Source of the DNA: Gnetum montanum
Taxonomy: Eukaryota; Streptophyta; Gnetopsida; Gnetales; Gnetaceae
Length of the DNA: 64,000 bases
Direction of reading: 5' to 3'
Assembly: GCA_015680685.1 (NCBI GenBank)
Contig: MNCI01028922.1
Location: forward strand, 22,122 to 86,121
How positions within the stretch are numbered: position 1 is the first letter of the stretch; every line of letters starts with the position of its first letter. The position numbers were made by a program, and so were the translations under genes. The notes beneath the pieces were generated by a model. That model was not told the DNA's origin, did no database searches, and saw only the letters and a list, made by a program, of their open reading frames with translations. Of this stretch, positions 24,213 to 33,899 are shown in pieces.

Positions 24213-26600
24213 ATGTCTTCTTCTTCACATAAGAGCATTTCATTGCCTAGGACTAACAAGAGAAAATTAGTGACATAACACATGTAACCAAGATCCGCTA
24301 GTTCCTCAATAATTCCATGTGATATATTCATCATGATGAGTATGTACCTAACTTTACCTTTAATCTCCATCAAGATGAACAACTACATTGAAGAGACTTT
24401 GAGGGTAACATAGTGTTGCCTTAGGATCGATCAATCCCCAACATGCTTCTTCGTGCTCTCACACGAATAGGCATGCCACATTTATACGTGGAGTACGTTG
24501 CATGCGATCATGACACAAGGGACTATCATCCCACAAAAGTGCAACATCAAAGGGACTTATGACAGGAGAGTCACCACACATCCTTGAAGGGTAAATGGCC
24601 CCATAACGTCCCACACGTCTTAAGCAAAATTGGGGATGGTGAACCTACTTCAATAGGTTCCCCACCAAATGATGTTCTTCCTCCTAACAATGGTTAGGAG
24701 GTGATGTATCAGAACCTTCACTCCACGATTCACAACCCTAGTTTTGATCCCCATGAACACAAAGTGTTTAATGAGGGAACACAAACACATGATAAGGGCA
24801 AACGTTTTGATCATAATCACGATCAAGGCCATGACCGCCAAAGAGAATGTAGAAAACACCATCATGGCAATGGTTCTCCTTCTTCTTCACCTTCATCATC
24901 ACATTCATCCTCTCCTTCTGTATCCAAACGCAGCCATAAGGAAACCAATTATGAGGATAAAGGGAAGTAGAGTGAAAAGCAGTGATGAGACAGTCGAGAA
25001 TGAGGACGAGGGCACTCTAAGGAATCAAGGCATGGAAGAAGGGAGAGTAGGGAACCACGTAGACATCATAGACACTATGAATGAGATGACCATGAAGAAC
25101 CCCTACTCGTGACTAGAAGCATGTTAGATATCACAGAGGCCTTAAGAGTTCCCACAAGGAACCAAAAGGATAGTAGGATCAAGAGATTAGACATGAACAA
25201 CATCCCACGATTTGAAGGGGGATACAACGCTAATCCTCAAAATCATTTGCAAGAATTCCATGATGCATGTTCCTTGCAAAACATAGAGAACAAGTGGAAA
25301 AAATTGAAGTTGTTCCCAAGGACATTGATGAAAGAAGTAGAAAGCTAGTACTAGTCCTTAGAATAGGAATCCATTTGGAGGTGGAGTACAATGTTAGAAC
25401 TATTTAATGATAAGTACCAAATGTACTCCTGAGTGTCTAACCTATGAAAGAAAATCCAAGGATGGAAGCAGAGAAATCATGAACCCTTGGATGCTGCCAT
25501 GGGCTGCTATTACGCACTATTACATCGTTGCCTTGGCGTTGGTTATTCATAGCAGGATCAACTACGCCATCTCGTAGATGGACTAAGGCATGAAACAAGG
25601 AGAGCCCTTGGAACATATGCCCATGGGAGATTATCAGAGCTTAGGTCCCATTAGGTTCATAGCCTACTAGAGCAAGAAGCCAAGGAAGAAGGGGAGCTAC
25701 ATAATAGAGAAAGTATAGAAGAGTACAACCGAGATCCTTCCCTCCAAAAAAGGGGAGTGAGATTCTATGAGGAGGAAGAAGAGTCACCACTCAAAGAGAT
25801 GGTGAATAGGAAAACCTTGCCACTCCAAAAATTGACAACAGAAGTGTTGCCAAATGTAGATCAAATGTGGGACTCCCTGGATAGTAGGTTTGAAACTGTT
25901 CTCAAAATTGTAGAGGAGTCTAGGGAGTGAGGTAGTGACCACAACAAAAAGAAAAAGAGAGAAGTGGAAAATGCACGTAACAAGGGTAAGCGAAAAATGG
26001 CCATCACTAAAGAGGTTGTGGATCTAGATATGGACAATGATACTGAATGTGAGCTATGCCAATAGGACCATCCTAAGGAATGTTGCCCAGTGATCTCACA
26101 CATACAAGAGTCTGGGGTCTATGCACTCAACCAACGACTTAATAAATGGCAAGCACCTTGACGGTTACCTTATCCCCAAGGTAACCCAAGGCAGTTCCAC
26201 CAACCTTTAATGTATTATCTAAGTGGAACTCCACCACAACCCATGGAGCAACATCAATAGTGACAATACCCACAGTCATGGGGGATTCCACCACCAAGGC
26301 AACAATACCCCTACCAGCAACCAGATCCATATGGCTACTATGTGTAGCAGCCTATCTCTCCACGTGACTCTATTGGTCACGTGACATCACAACATTACTA
26401 CCAAGCTTGGGAGTATTATAAAACTCCTTCTCCTAGGGGAGATAATCCACAAGCATACCATTCTTCAAATCCATCTGCAAGTCTCACATCGATAGCTCCA
26501 TTAGCACCCGCTCCAACAATGCAAGGGGAACTCCCCACTCAACCGTAGCAACGCAATGCCACGAGGGCTGTAAATCTTCAACCAGCTACTAGTTCTAAAA
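24213..26600 (+). pseudogene. gag: Decayed Athila-like gag (element B)
   Basis: Starts MSSSSHKSISLPRT directly after the gap. The charged linker is at 24744-24970, with a Ser/Pro/His-rich run in an alternative frame. The capsid core is at 25109-25560 (LDMNNIPRFEGGYNANPQ, HLQEFHDACSLQNIEN, LFNDKYQ). At about 25800-26110 come LPLQKLTTEVLPNVDQMWDS and a basic segment leading to CELCQ.DHPKECCPVISH, the family's Cys-His motif with one stop. The C-terminal tail (PRQFHQP, QQYPYQQPDPYGYYV) is Pro/Gln/Tyr-rich. Many in-frame stops; inactive. Confidence 0.85.
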
Positions 26601-26642
26601 ACTGTATGAAGAGAAGACCTTTCTTTAGAACCAATACTCCAN

Positions 26643-26847
26643 TTTCAACATACACAGTTATGTTAATGCATGTTGTTACTAACTGGATCAAGGTGGGCCA
26701 CCTTCCCAGGAAATTATCTAACCTCAGAAGCCCTCTAATCTNAACCAATTTCAACACACACAGTTATGTTAATGCATGTTGTTACTAACTGGATCAAGGT
26801 GGGCCACCTTCCCAGGAAATTATCTAACCTCAGAAGCCCTCTAATCT
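26643..26847 (+). repeat. 99-bp direct duplication at single-N joints
   Basis: Bases 26643-26741 and 26749-26847 are almost identical and both encode the start of the protease region (NWIKVGHLPRKLSNL). Single Ns sit at 26642 and 26742, exactly at the ends of the first copy. I read this as a scaffolding artefact rather than biology. A 27-bp near repeat (AACCATGTAAATCTCTTCTGA, at about 26868 and 26897) lies just beyond. Confidence 0.8.
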
Positions 26848-26859
26848 ATCTCCAAGTCA

Positions 26860-27270
26860 CTGGGAATGAACCATGTAAATCTCTTCTGAACTTGAACCAT
26901 GTAAATCTCTTCTGAGCTCAAGTTCTGGAGTCAACTAAATATCACAAGAGATGTACAAAGCCTGGAACCTACCTCCATTAAGGAAGAACAATATTCACCT
27001 AAATTTGGCCGACCAATCCATCATTGTTCCCATAGGACTGGTGGAGGACACCATTACCACTATGTGTGGGTGGTCATACCCAGATGATTTCCTAGTGATA
27101 CAAGTAAACAAGGATAAAGGGGACTTCCCAATAATCATGGAAAGGGCATAGCTAAGTACCATAAATGCATGCCTAGGAATCCACGATCTTTCCCTAGAAA
27201 TATCTAAGGAAATGCTTTTGGGAAGATCGAGAAGAAAAAGGTTTCATGCATCACATATAGTGATACAGGG
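26860..27270 (+). pseudogene. pol: Athila-like aspartic protease remnant (element B)
   Basis: After a damaged catalytic region (GNEPCKSLL, then SSSGVN.ISQEMYKA) an open frame at 26951-27151 reads MYKAWNLPPLRKNNIHLNLA, then DQSIIVPIGLVEDTITT and DDFLVIQVNKDKGDFPII. These are the flap and 'PIILGR' blocks of Athila proteases. Downstream, TINACLGIHDLSLEISKEM and a CITYSD.GCDCVQ stretch continue the linker. The triad itself is lost. Confidence 0.78.
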
Positions 27271-27594
27271 TGTGATTGTGTGCAAGAATGTTCAGCATTG
27301 CCTGCATGCAATTGGTGTGCACAAGAAATTAACATACAAAAGTTCCTATATGTAGAAACCACACAACAAGAAAACACCCAGTGGTTGATAGCTGATCAAG
27401 AGAGAAACTCACCAATAGACATGGAACTAATTGATGAAATAACTAATGCCCACATCGAACACATAGATGAACTTGAGCAGGTCCATCACCAACTTTCAAA
27501 CCTTAATCTAAAAACATCAATTGGGGGAAGTTGGAAATTCTTAAAAAATTCAAACAAGTGTTGTAATAATACATTCTTTGTCAATCTGAAATAG
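27271..27594 (+). pseudogene. pol: Protease-RT linker remnant, 5' lip of the pol deletion (element B)
   Basis: An open frame 27280-27594 reads MQECSALPACNWCAQEINIQ, then TTQQENTQWLIADQE and HIEHIDELEQVHHQLSNL. The same acidic linker occurs in D (to 22391 and from 47282) and in A (about 43030-43260). In D it continues into RT; here it runs into CNNTFFVNLK and stops, at the point where sequence homologous to the post-integrase region of A begins. Confidence 0.72.
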
Positions 27595-28295
27595 ACCAAA
27601 CCTCACCATGAATCTAGAATAGTCAGTGCACATAATACCTCTAAGAAAGGATGACCCTACTCATTATTTCACATCTCCTCCTTTCAACACAGTCATGGGG
27701 GAGATGGCCATCTCTACTAATCAATTAAGGCCCTCAGCTCCTTTTTAAGTTTTTTTTTACACATTTTTCTTTTACAAATTTCTTTAACTTCTCTTGTTTT
27801 TGTTTTGCAACATTATTATACTTTTTCATTTCTTTGTGGATTTGTTTGTTTTGTTAGGTTTGTCACCTAATAAGTGCTCCTGATGGTAGTATGAACTATA
27901 TTCTATTGATTGCTAATGTTTGGTTTTTACCTTTGAGTTATAATGTTGATACTAAGGTATGGTTCTTTTGGTATAACAGCTAATGAGTCCACATCATTCA
28001 TGCATCCATAAATTTCTATAGTCTCTCTTGGCTTGGAACTGTACAGTCCCTTTCTTAACAATAAAACTATTAACAAACCAGTGACTAGGTATTTCTCAAA
28101 CTAAGAAAGGACTCAAGGATTGAAAATGGTGTGACTTCAAGGGGATTTGATGCATTCATGTTGGCTATTCTCTTGGGGGCTTGGATGTTTTCTTCTTGAA
28201 TTTTCCTTACCATTCCAACATTGCTCCATTATTGGGAAGCTGAGCTAATAAAAATAATAAGTCTTTGCATGGTGTGTTTCTCACACAAAAATTAA

Positions 28296-28334
<39 letters not shown>

Positions 28335-29590
28335 GAGAATATAAAGCACACCCCTTAGACAAAATAATCCTCTGGGCTACAAGCACTAGTTATGGAACTA
28401 AACAAACCTATTTCCTCTAACTATGGCCCTCTCTCACTTCCTACTCTTTCCCTTCTCATTTCTTGGGAATGGTGGTGACTCTTTGCTACTTTAAGTGGAT
28501 GGATTGGCTAAGTGTATTAATGCGAAGTCACTGGATGAGGCTTATTTGAGGCTGGATTTCGAATGAGATCTACTAATTCACATTAACCATAAAAACACAA
28601 GGGGTTGTATACCACCTTGTCTTGAGACTTCATTCCATTCTCTTCTTTCAATCATTCTTTCTCCATTTACCACCTCATTGCTAGTTGTATCAGTAGTCTA
28701 TATTTTGGTTGATACATTATTTTCATTTTTGTAAATTCTTGTGGTTAAGACTTTAACTCTTGCTTCCAAATGACATTTCTAGAGCCTACGGACTCTTTTG
28801 AATGTGGGATTGTCAAGGTATTAAGGGCATGAGCCTACTTTGGGGAGGACCCACTGGCATTCCTATTTGGTGCATCAATTAACTTCTTTCCCTCAAACAT
28901 TTCTGCCATCAACAATTAATTTGTTCATTACCACATCTAACATCCATTTTCCTGGTGTTGTCATTGTTTCTTTTTCTCCATATTTCTTATTCCTTATCTT
29001 TTTCCGTTTTATCGCTACTGGAGGTTCGCTCTTAGTCATGGGGGTCCTGGTCCAATTCTTTTAATTTTCTCCTAACCCCCACACCTTGGGTAGTCACCAG
29101 TGTTACATCTCTAGAATCTGTATTAGCCACATCACAACTTAGCCAATCGACCGTACACCAAGGCAAGGTATCAATTGCATTATGATTTAATTATCCTTGC
29201 TAATATGAGACTATGTTGTGTGTGCAGATGGCAATCATAAAGCAATGGACTGGAGCTGGAGGAAACATTTAGGATGGACTGGTGCTGGAACAGTCATGCA
29301 AAGAACAAGATTGATGGCATGGTTATGGATGAACAACAGAAGGCACAATTTTGGCATCGGCAGCAACACTTCTTCTTCTTCTTTTCTCTCTCTTCTCTCT
29401 CAGCTGCCAAATAAGGCTAGATGTCAAATGTGTATAGTATTCACTCTTGTGGTCATGAACACTAATATTTCCATGTATTGTAATGATGATCCATTCACGT
29501 GTCACCCATTCACCATTAGTGTCATTCAAGTCAATAATCCCATACCTTCCCAATATTTTGTAAGGAACTCGAGGATGAGTTTTCATTCAA
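27595..29590 (+). other. 3' untranslated region of element B
   Basis: Homologous in reverse orientation to 30407-32190 of element A. It contains an internal polypurine-like motif AGTCATGGGGGA at 27691-27702, an AG microsatellite at about 28300-28331, and a conserved block CCTACTTTGGGGAGGACCCA near 28834 that recurs in A, C and E. At 29218-29230 TGTGTGCAG is followed by ATGG, an acceptor-like site. After it a short frame reads MDWSWRKHLGWTGAGTVMQ, conserved in A. No long coding frame is present. Confidence 0.75.
28300..28331. repeat. AG dinucleotide microsatellite
   Basis: About 16 uninterrupted AG units inside the 3' untranslated region of element B. The homologous place in A (around 31450-31480) has a T-rich tract instead, so the repeat grew in B. 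Confidence 0.95.
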
Positions 29591-29601
29591 TCATGGGGGT
29601 A
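29591..29601 (+). other. Polypurine tract of element B
   Basis: TCATGGGGGTA immediately before the 3' LTR, the expected plus-strand primer; same sequence as in A, C and E with one T/C variant. Confidence 0.88.
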
Positions 29602-30401
29602 TAATGAGCCATGATATCACGTATGCGATATCGCATCCACCCCGCGATATTGCATCTCACCTCAATTTCTATAAGTAAGAGGTGGCTTCCCTTGTTCTGG
29701 GGAGTTAGACTTAGATCCTTAGCTAAACTCTTGTAGTTTTACCATTCCAGAGTTAGAATAATTTCTATGTGCCCACAGTAGGATTCCTAAAGTGAGTGAA
29801 TCTTTATTCAAGAAAATTGTACCTGAGCACACATTTGTGTATGGAAATAAAGATGAACTTTATGATAAACCTAGCAGCATACAAATTAAGCTAAATAGTG
29901 ATTATTTATTGTTGAATGTTTAAATTCTTTCCTAGTTAATTAATCTCCCTCTTAACCCTTCACTTTCCTAGTTAAGTACACTTAGTACGACCACTTCGAG
30001 CATGTGTGTAGCACTTGGTAACCTAGTAATGATTAGCGTTTGGTAATCTCAGCAGCGTTACACTAGTTCAGGATGTGTGCAGCAAGTGGGAATGGATACC
30101 GATGTTAGGAACAGTTAGAACATAGTTAGTGAATAGTTAACGAAAGTTATTCATTTAGTTCTCTTCACCTTCCTCCATTAGCATAAGATATTAAAAAGAT
30201 AAAAGTTATAAAAATCATATACCTCAAGCTTACTTAACCAGACAACCATGATAATACAAGTAATTTTGGGAAGATAGCAATTGATTAACCTTGAGTGTTC
30301 CATTAAGGCGTGTAAGCACTTAGTCCTTGGAGTTCGACCGAATCGCACATGAGATGCTCGTATTCATATGGTTGAGTGTAGGGGTACCTCACCATTCATC
30401 A
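29602..30401 (+). repeat. 3' LTR of element B (800 bp)
   Basis: Starts TAATGAGCCATGATATCAC and ends CTCACCATTCATCA, followed by the duplication CATGT. The 5' terminus is TA instead of the TG kept in the 5' LTR. The TATA box has drifted to CTATAAGTAAG near 29670. It supplies the ~150 bp of LTR lost in the gap of the 5' copy. Confidence 0.92.
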
Positions 30402-30406
30402 CATGT

Positions 30407-32190
30407 CAAGACTGTACATGCCATTGTTCATCCATGGTCATATAATGCATGTTCCTTGCATAACTGCTTCAGCTCCTATCCATCTTAAGTGCTCCCTACT
30501 ATCCCAATCCATTGTTCATGTGATCGCCATCTACACACACAACACAGTCGCAAATTAGCAAGGATAGATAAGATATAATGTGATCGATACCTTGCCTGGC
30601 TATGAAGCACATTGGCTGGGTTATGGGTATGGTAGATACTAGGTTTGAGGTTTGTAACTAGTGACTACCCAATGTGTAGGGGTGAGGTAAGTAATGGAAT
30701 GGAAAACTTTGTGCTAGGGCCCCCACAATTAAGAGTGAACCTTCAGTAGCAATAAGATGGAAAACAAAAGAACAAGGAAGAATAGAGAAATAACAATAGT
30801 GAGGCTAATAAAATAAAATTGGATGTCATGGATGGTTGAAATGGAAAATGGTTGATTACAAGAAATGTTTAAGGGAAAGAATGGAATAATTGCACCATCA
30901 AGGAATGCCAGTGGGTCCTCCCCAAAGTAGGCTTATGGCCTTTATGCCCTGATAAACCCACAAACCAAAGATTCCATAGGCTCTAGGAATGACATATGGA
31001 AACAATGGTTAAGAACTTACCGACAGGAGTTTACCAAAGAATAATAATGCAGTGACCAAGATATAAACTAATCATAAAACCAACAATGAGGTGGAATATG
31101 GAAAGAAATTTGGAAAATAAGAGAGAATGGGATGGAATCCCAAGATCAAGGTTTTGTAAAGTCCCTTGTGTATTATGTGGTTTAGGTGAATTAATAGAAT
31201 TCATTCCAAATCCAAATCAAAACTAACCACATCCAATGACCTCGCATCAACACACTAGACCAATCCATCCTTCTGAAGAAACAAGAATGCTTCTACAAGG
31301 CTACTACCATTTCAACAAGAAAAGAACAAAAGAGCAGGAAGCGAGAAAGGACCTTAGTTAGAGGAAACCTTCAAGCATAGGGAACATGTCTTTCCAATGT
31401 CATAACTAGTGCTTGTAGCCCATGTTTCTTTATTATGTCTAAGGGGTGTGCTCTGAATTCCCACCAATTTTTTTTCTTTTTTTTTTCATGAGAACCACAC
31501 CATGCAAAGACTTATTTTATTTGGACAACTTTCTAATATTTGGTCAAGAGAAAAATGGCGGAAAACCTATGAAAAACATCCAAGTACCCAGGAGAATACC
31601 TAGAAAAAATGAGTCAAATTCCCTTGAGGTCACACCCTTTTCAATTCATTTGAATCCTTCCTTGGGTTGAAGAGTACCAAGCCACTAATTCATTCATAAG
31701 TTTACTTAGAAAAAGGGATAGTATAGTTCCTAGATCAAGGAAGACCATAGAGTTGAATGGATGAATGAATGACATGGACTCATTGCTTGTTTTATCAAAA
31801 GAAACCATATCTTAGTATGAACATTAAATGTCAAAGGTAAAAACCAAACATTAGCAATCAACATCATTATAGCACAATCCACCATCATGAGCACTTATTA
31901 TGTGATGAGTAAGAATAAATCAAACAAAGAAATAGTAAAAATGTTAAAAATGTTAAAAATGTTAACGATGGTGTAAAAAAAACAAGTAAAGATGAAAAAT
32001 GTGTAAAAAAAAAATACAAAAGAAACTAAGGGCTTAGAATGGTTAGCATTGGTGGCCATCTCCCCCATGACTTAGTTTGAAGAAGGCAATCTAAAATAAG
32101 GAGTAGGGATGTTCACCAATATAGGTAGTATTAGTACTAACCTTTTTAGGTTCATGGAAAGGTTTGGTTTGTTAGATGTTGACCAATAAT
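30407..32190 (-). other. 3' untranslated region of element A
   Basis: Lies between integrase and the insertion of B. It has the same landmarks as B: polypurine-like GTCATGGGGGA at about 32060-32072 (minus), the conserved block GGGTCCTCCCCAAAGTAGG near 30913, and an acceptor-like TGTGTGTAG before ATGGCGATC near 30525. A short TGTTAAAAA tandem is at about 31935-31966. The 74-codon frame at 31446-31670 on the other strand is T-rich chance sequence. Confidence 0.7.
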
Positions 32191-32197
32191 TTCTTAT

Positions 32198-33223
32198 TCA
32201 AGCTTTAGGTTTATAGATCATCATGGCCCCTGAAAGAAAAGTTTCATGAATGATATAAGGTCCTTTCCACAACGTTTGAAACTTAGTTTGTTGTGGCACA
32301 TGTGTGGGATTCCAATAAAAAACCTTATCTCCCAGTTGGTATTTGACTTTCCTAATCCTTAGGTCATGACATTGTTTGTTAAAGGCCTTGTGCAATTCGT
32401 TAGATGATAGGGCAGCTAATCAATTTTCATCTAGCAAGTTAAGGTTCATTAATCATTCTTTCTGTGCTAGATTGAGGTCAAGGTTGAGGTCGCATGTTGT
32501 GTATAGTGTACAAAGCTCAACTTGAATAGGGAGTTGGAAGTTTAGTATACACTAACTCATAGGGAGAGTAGCCTATAGGGAGTTTCCACGTGGAGTGGTA
32601 TGCCCAAAGAGCATCATTTAGCTTGGTGATCCAATCTCATCTATATTTGCTAATGATTCATGTTAATATTTTTGTGATCTCTGTATTGGTGACTTCAGCT
32701 TGACCGTTCGCTTGAGGATGATATGGTGTAGTCATCTTGTGCTCAACTCCTAAGCGTTGCATCAAATTTCAAAAATTTTCACCTATAAGTATGTACCATT
32801 GTCATAAATAAGTGCACGAGGCATGCCAAACCTGTTTACAATTTGTTGTTGAAAAAATTGTGCAGTGGTAGATGATGTACAGTCCGTAACAGTGGCTACT
32901 TCTACCCACTTTGTAAAATAGTCAATAGTAATAACAATGTAGGCTTTTCCATTGGACATTGATGTAATAGGCCTCATAAAATCAATTCCCCATATTTTAA
33001 AGGGTTCTAAGGGTTGAATCCATTATTGCAAACCCTCCATTCTAGTAGTCATTCCCCCATCACGTTGGCAACACTCACAAGATTAGACAAAATGATGAGT
33101 GTCCCGAAACAATGTAGGCCAATAATATCTTGCAAGTAAGATTTTAATGGTTTTTCATCTCTCAGCGTAATGACCCCCACAAGGGCCCTCATGAGTATCT
33201 TGGAGAACTCACAATTGATCTAC
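32198..33223 (-). pseudogene. pol: Athila-like integrase (element A)
   Basis: This gene would insert element DNA into the chromosome. The minus-strand order is a degraded His-Cys zinc region (HHFV.SCECCQRDGGMTT, about 33100), then the catalytic core. The core starts WGIDFMRPITSMSNGKAYIV, DYFTKWVEVATV, and ends GMPRALIYDNGTYL at 32783. Both core Asp residues are visible. The Glu block (NGQAEVTNTEITKI) survives around 32700-32650 across stops. The C-terminal domain is an open frame 32395-32198: KVKYQLGDKVFYWNPTHVPQ, then LWKGPYIIHETFLSGAM, a GPY/F module. Upstream the gene is cut by element C at 33228. Stops and shifts make it inactive. Confidence 0.86.
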
Positions 33224-33228
33224 ATTGG

Positions 33229-33737
33229 TGATGAGTGGCGAGGTACCCCTACACCCAACCATACGAATACAAGCGTTACACACATGATCTAGTCGAACTC
33301 CGCAGACAGACTAGTTGTGGCATCTAGATAGTTAGCCTTAGGTCACAATTTGCTATCTTCCCCCCTAGACTAGTATTAACTTTGTCACATATGGTTTAGT
33401 CCAGAGTGAGGTGTATGATGTGTTTTCTAATCTAATGCTACTCCTAAAGGCAATGGAAAGTAATATTATCTAAGCTAAGAGAGAAAGTGTAAGAGAATCT
33501 AACTAGCCTAAGTGCGATGAGCATCCATTCCTTGATTATCCGTACACATCTTGAACTTCATGCATGACTACCACTGGGATTACCAAGCATAGATCCTAGG
33601 TACTCTACTAGGTTACCAAGTAGTCATACTTAAATGCTTGTAATCAAGTCGNAAGAGCCACCTCTTATTTATAGAACTGGTGGTAGGCTACGATATCGTG
33701 TACGTGATATCGCGGTCGCCCAAAACATGACTCATCA
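33229..33737 (-). repeat. 3' LTR of element C, shortened at an N joint
   Basis: The plus strand starts TGATGAGTGGCGAGG and ends CATGACTCATCA. Relative to the 5' LTR (777 bp) about 270 bp are missing at the single N at 33652, between AATCAAGTC and AAGAGCCACCTCTTATTTATAG, so the loss may be an assembly join. The U3 retains paired GATATCGTGTACGTGATATC. Confidence 0.9.
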
Positions 33738-33749
33738 TACCCCCACGAC
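33738..33749 (-). other. Polypurine tract of element C
   Basis: Minus-strand GTCGTGGGGGTA directly before the 3' LTR start TGATGAGT; same position and sequence as in E (GTGGGGGTA). Confidence 0.88.
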
Positions 33750-33899
33750 TGAATGAAAACTCATCCTTGAGTTATAGTTATTACATAGTGGATAGGTATG
33801 GGATTATTAGATGGTGAAAATGGGACTATGCTGTAATGTGAAATGAAAATGAAATAAAAACACAACACAAATGTTCTACACCTACAAAAATGGATGGAA

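Larger units (their letters stand above)
23468..30401 (+). mobile_element. Element B: pol-deleted Athila-like retrotransposon inside element A
   Basis: Perfect target duplication CATGT at 23463-23467 and 30402-30406. Plus-strand order is 5' LTR, assembly gap, gag, protease, deletion point near 27590, 3' untranslated region, polypurine tract, 3' LTR. RT, RNase H and integrase are missing. The protease-RT linker (27480-27590) runs straight into sequence that in element A follows integrase. It is therefore non-autonomous, although gag and protease were once present. Confidence 0.93.

Noticed and set aside
28300-28331. AG repeat and other short repeats as a CRISPR or satellite array
   Set aside because: Simple microsatellite; no spaced direct repeats, and the genome is a plant nuclear one.
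29323-29586. 87-codon minus-strand frame in element B
   Set aside because: Antisense to the conserved 3' region; homologous antisense frames in A (23288-23506) are not conserved as protein.
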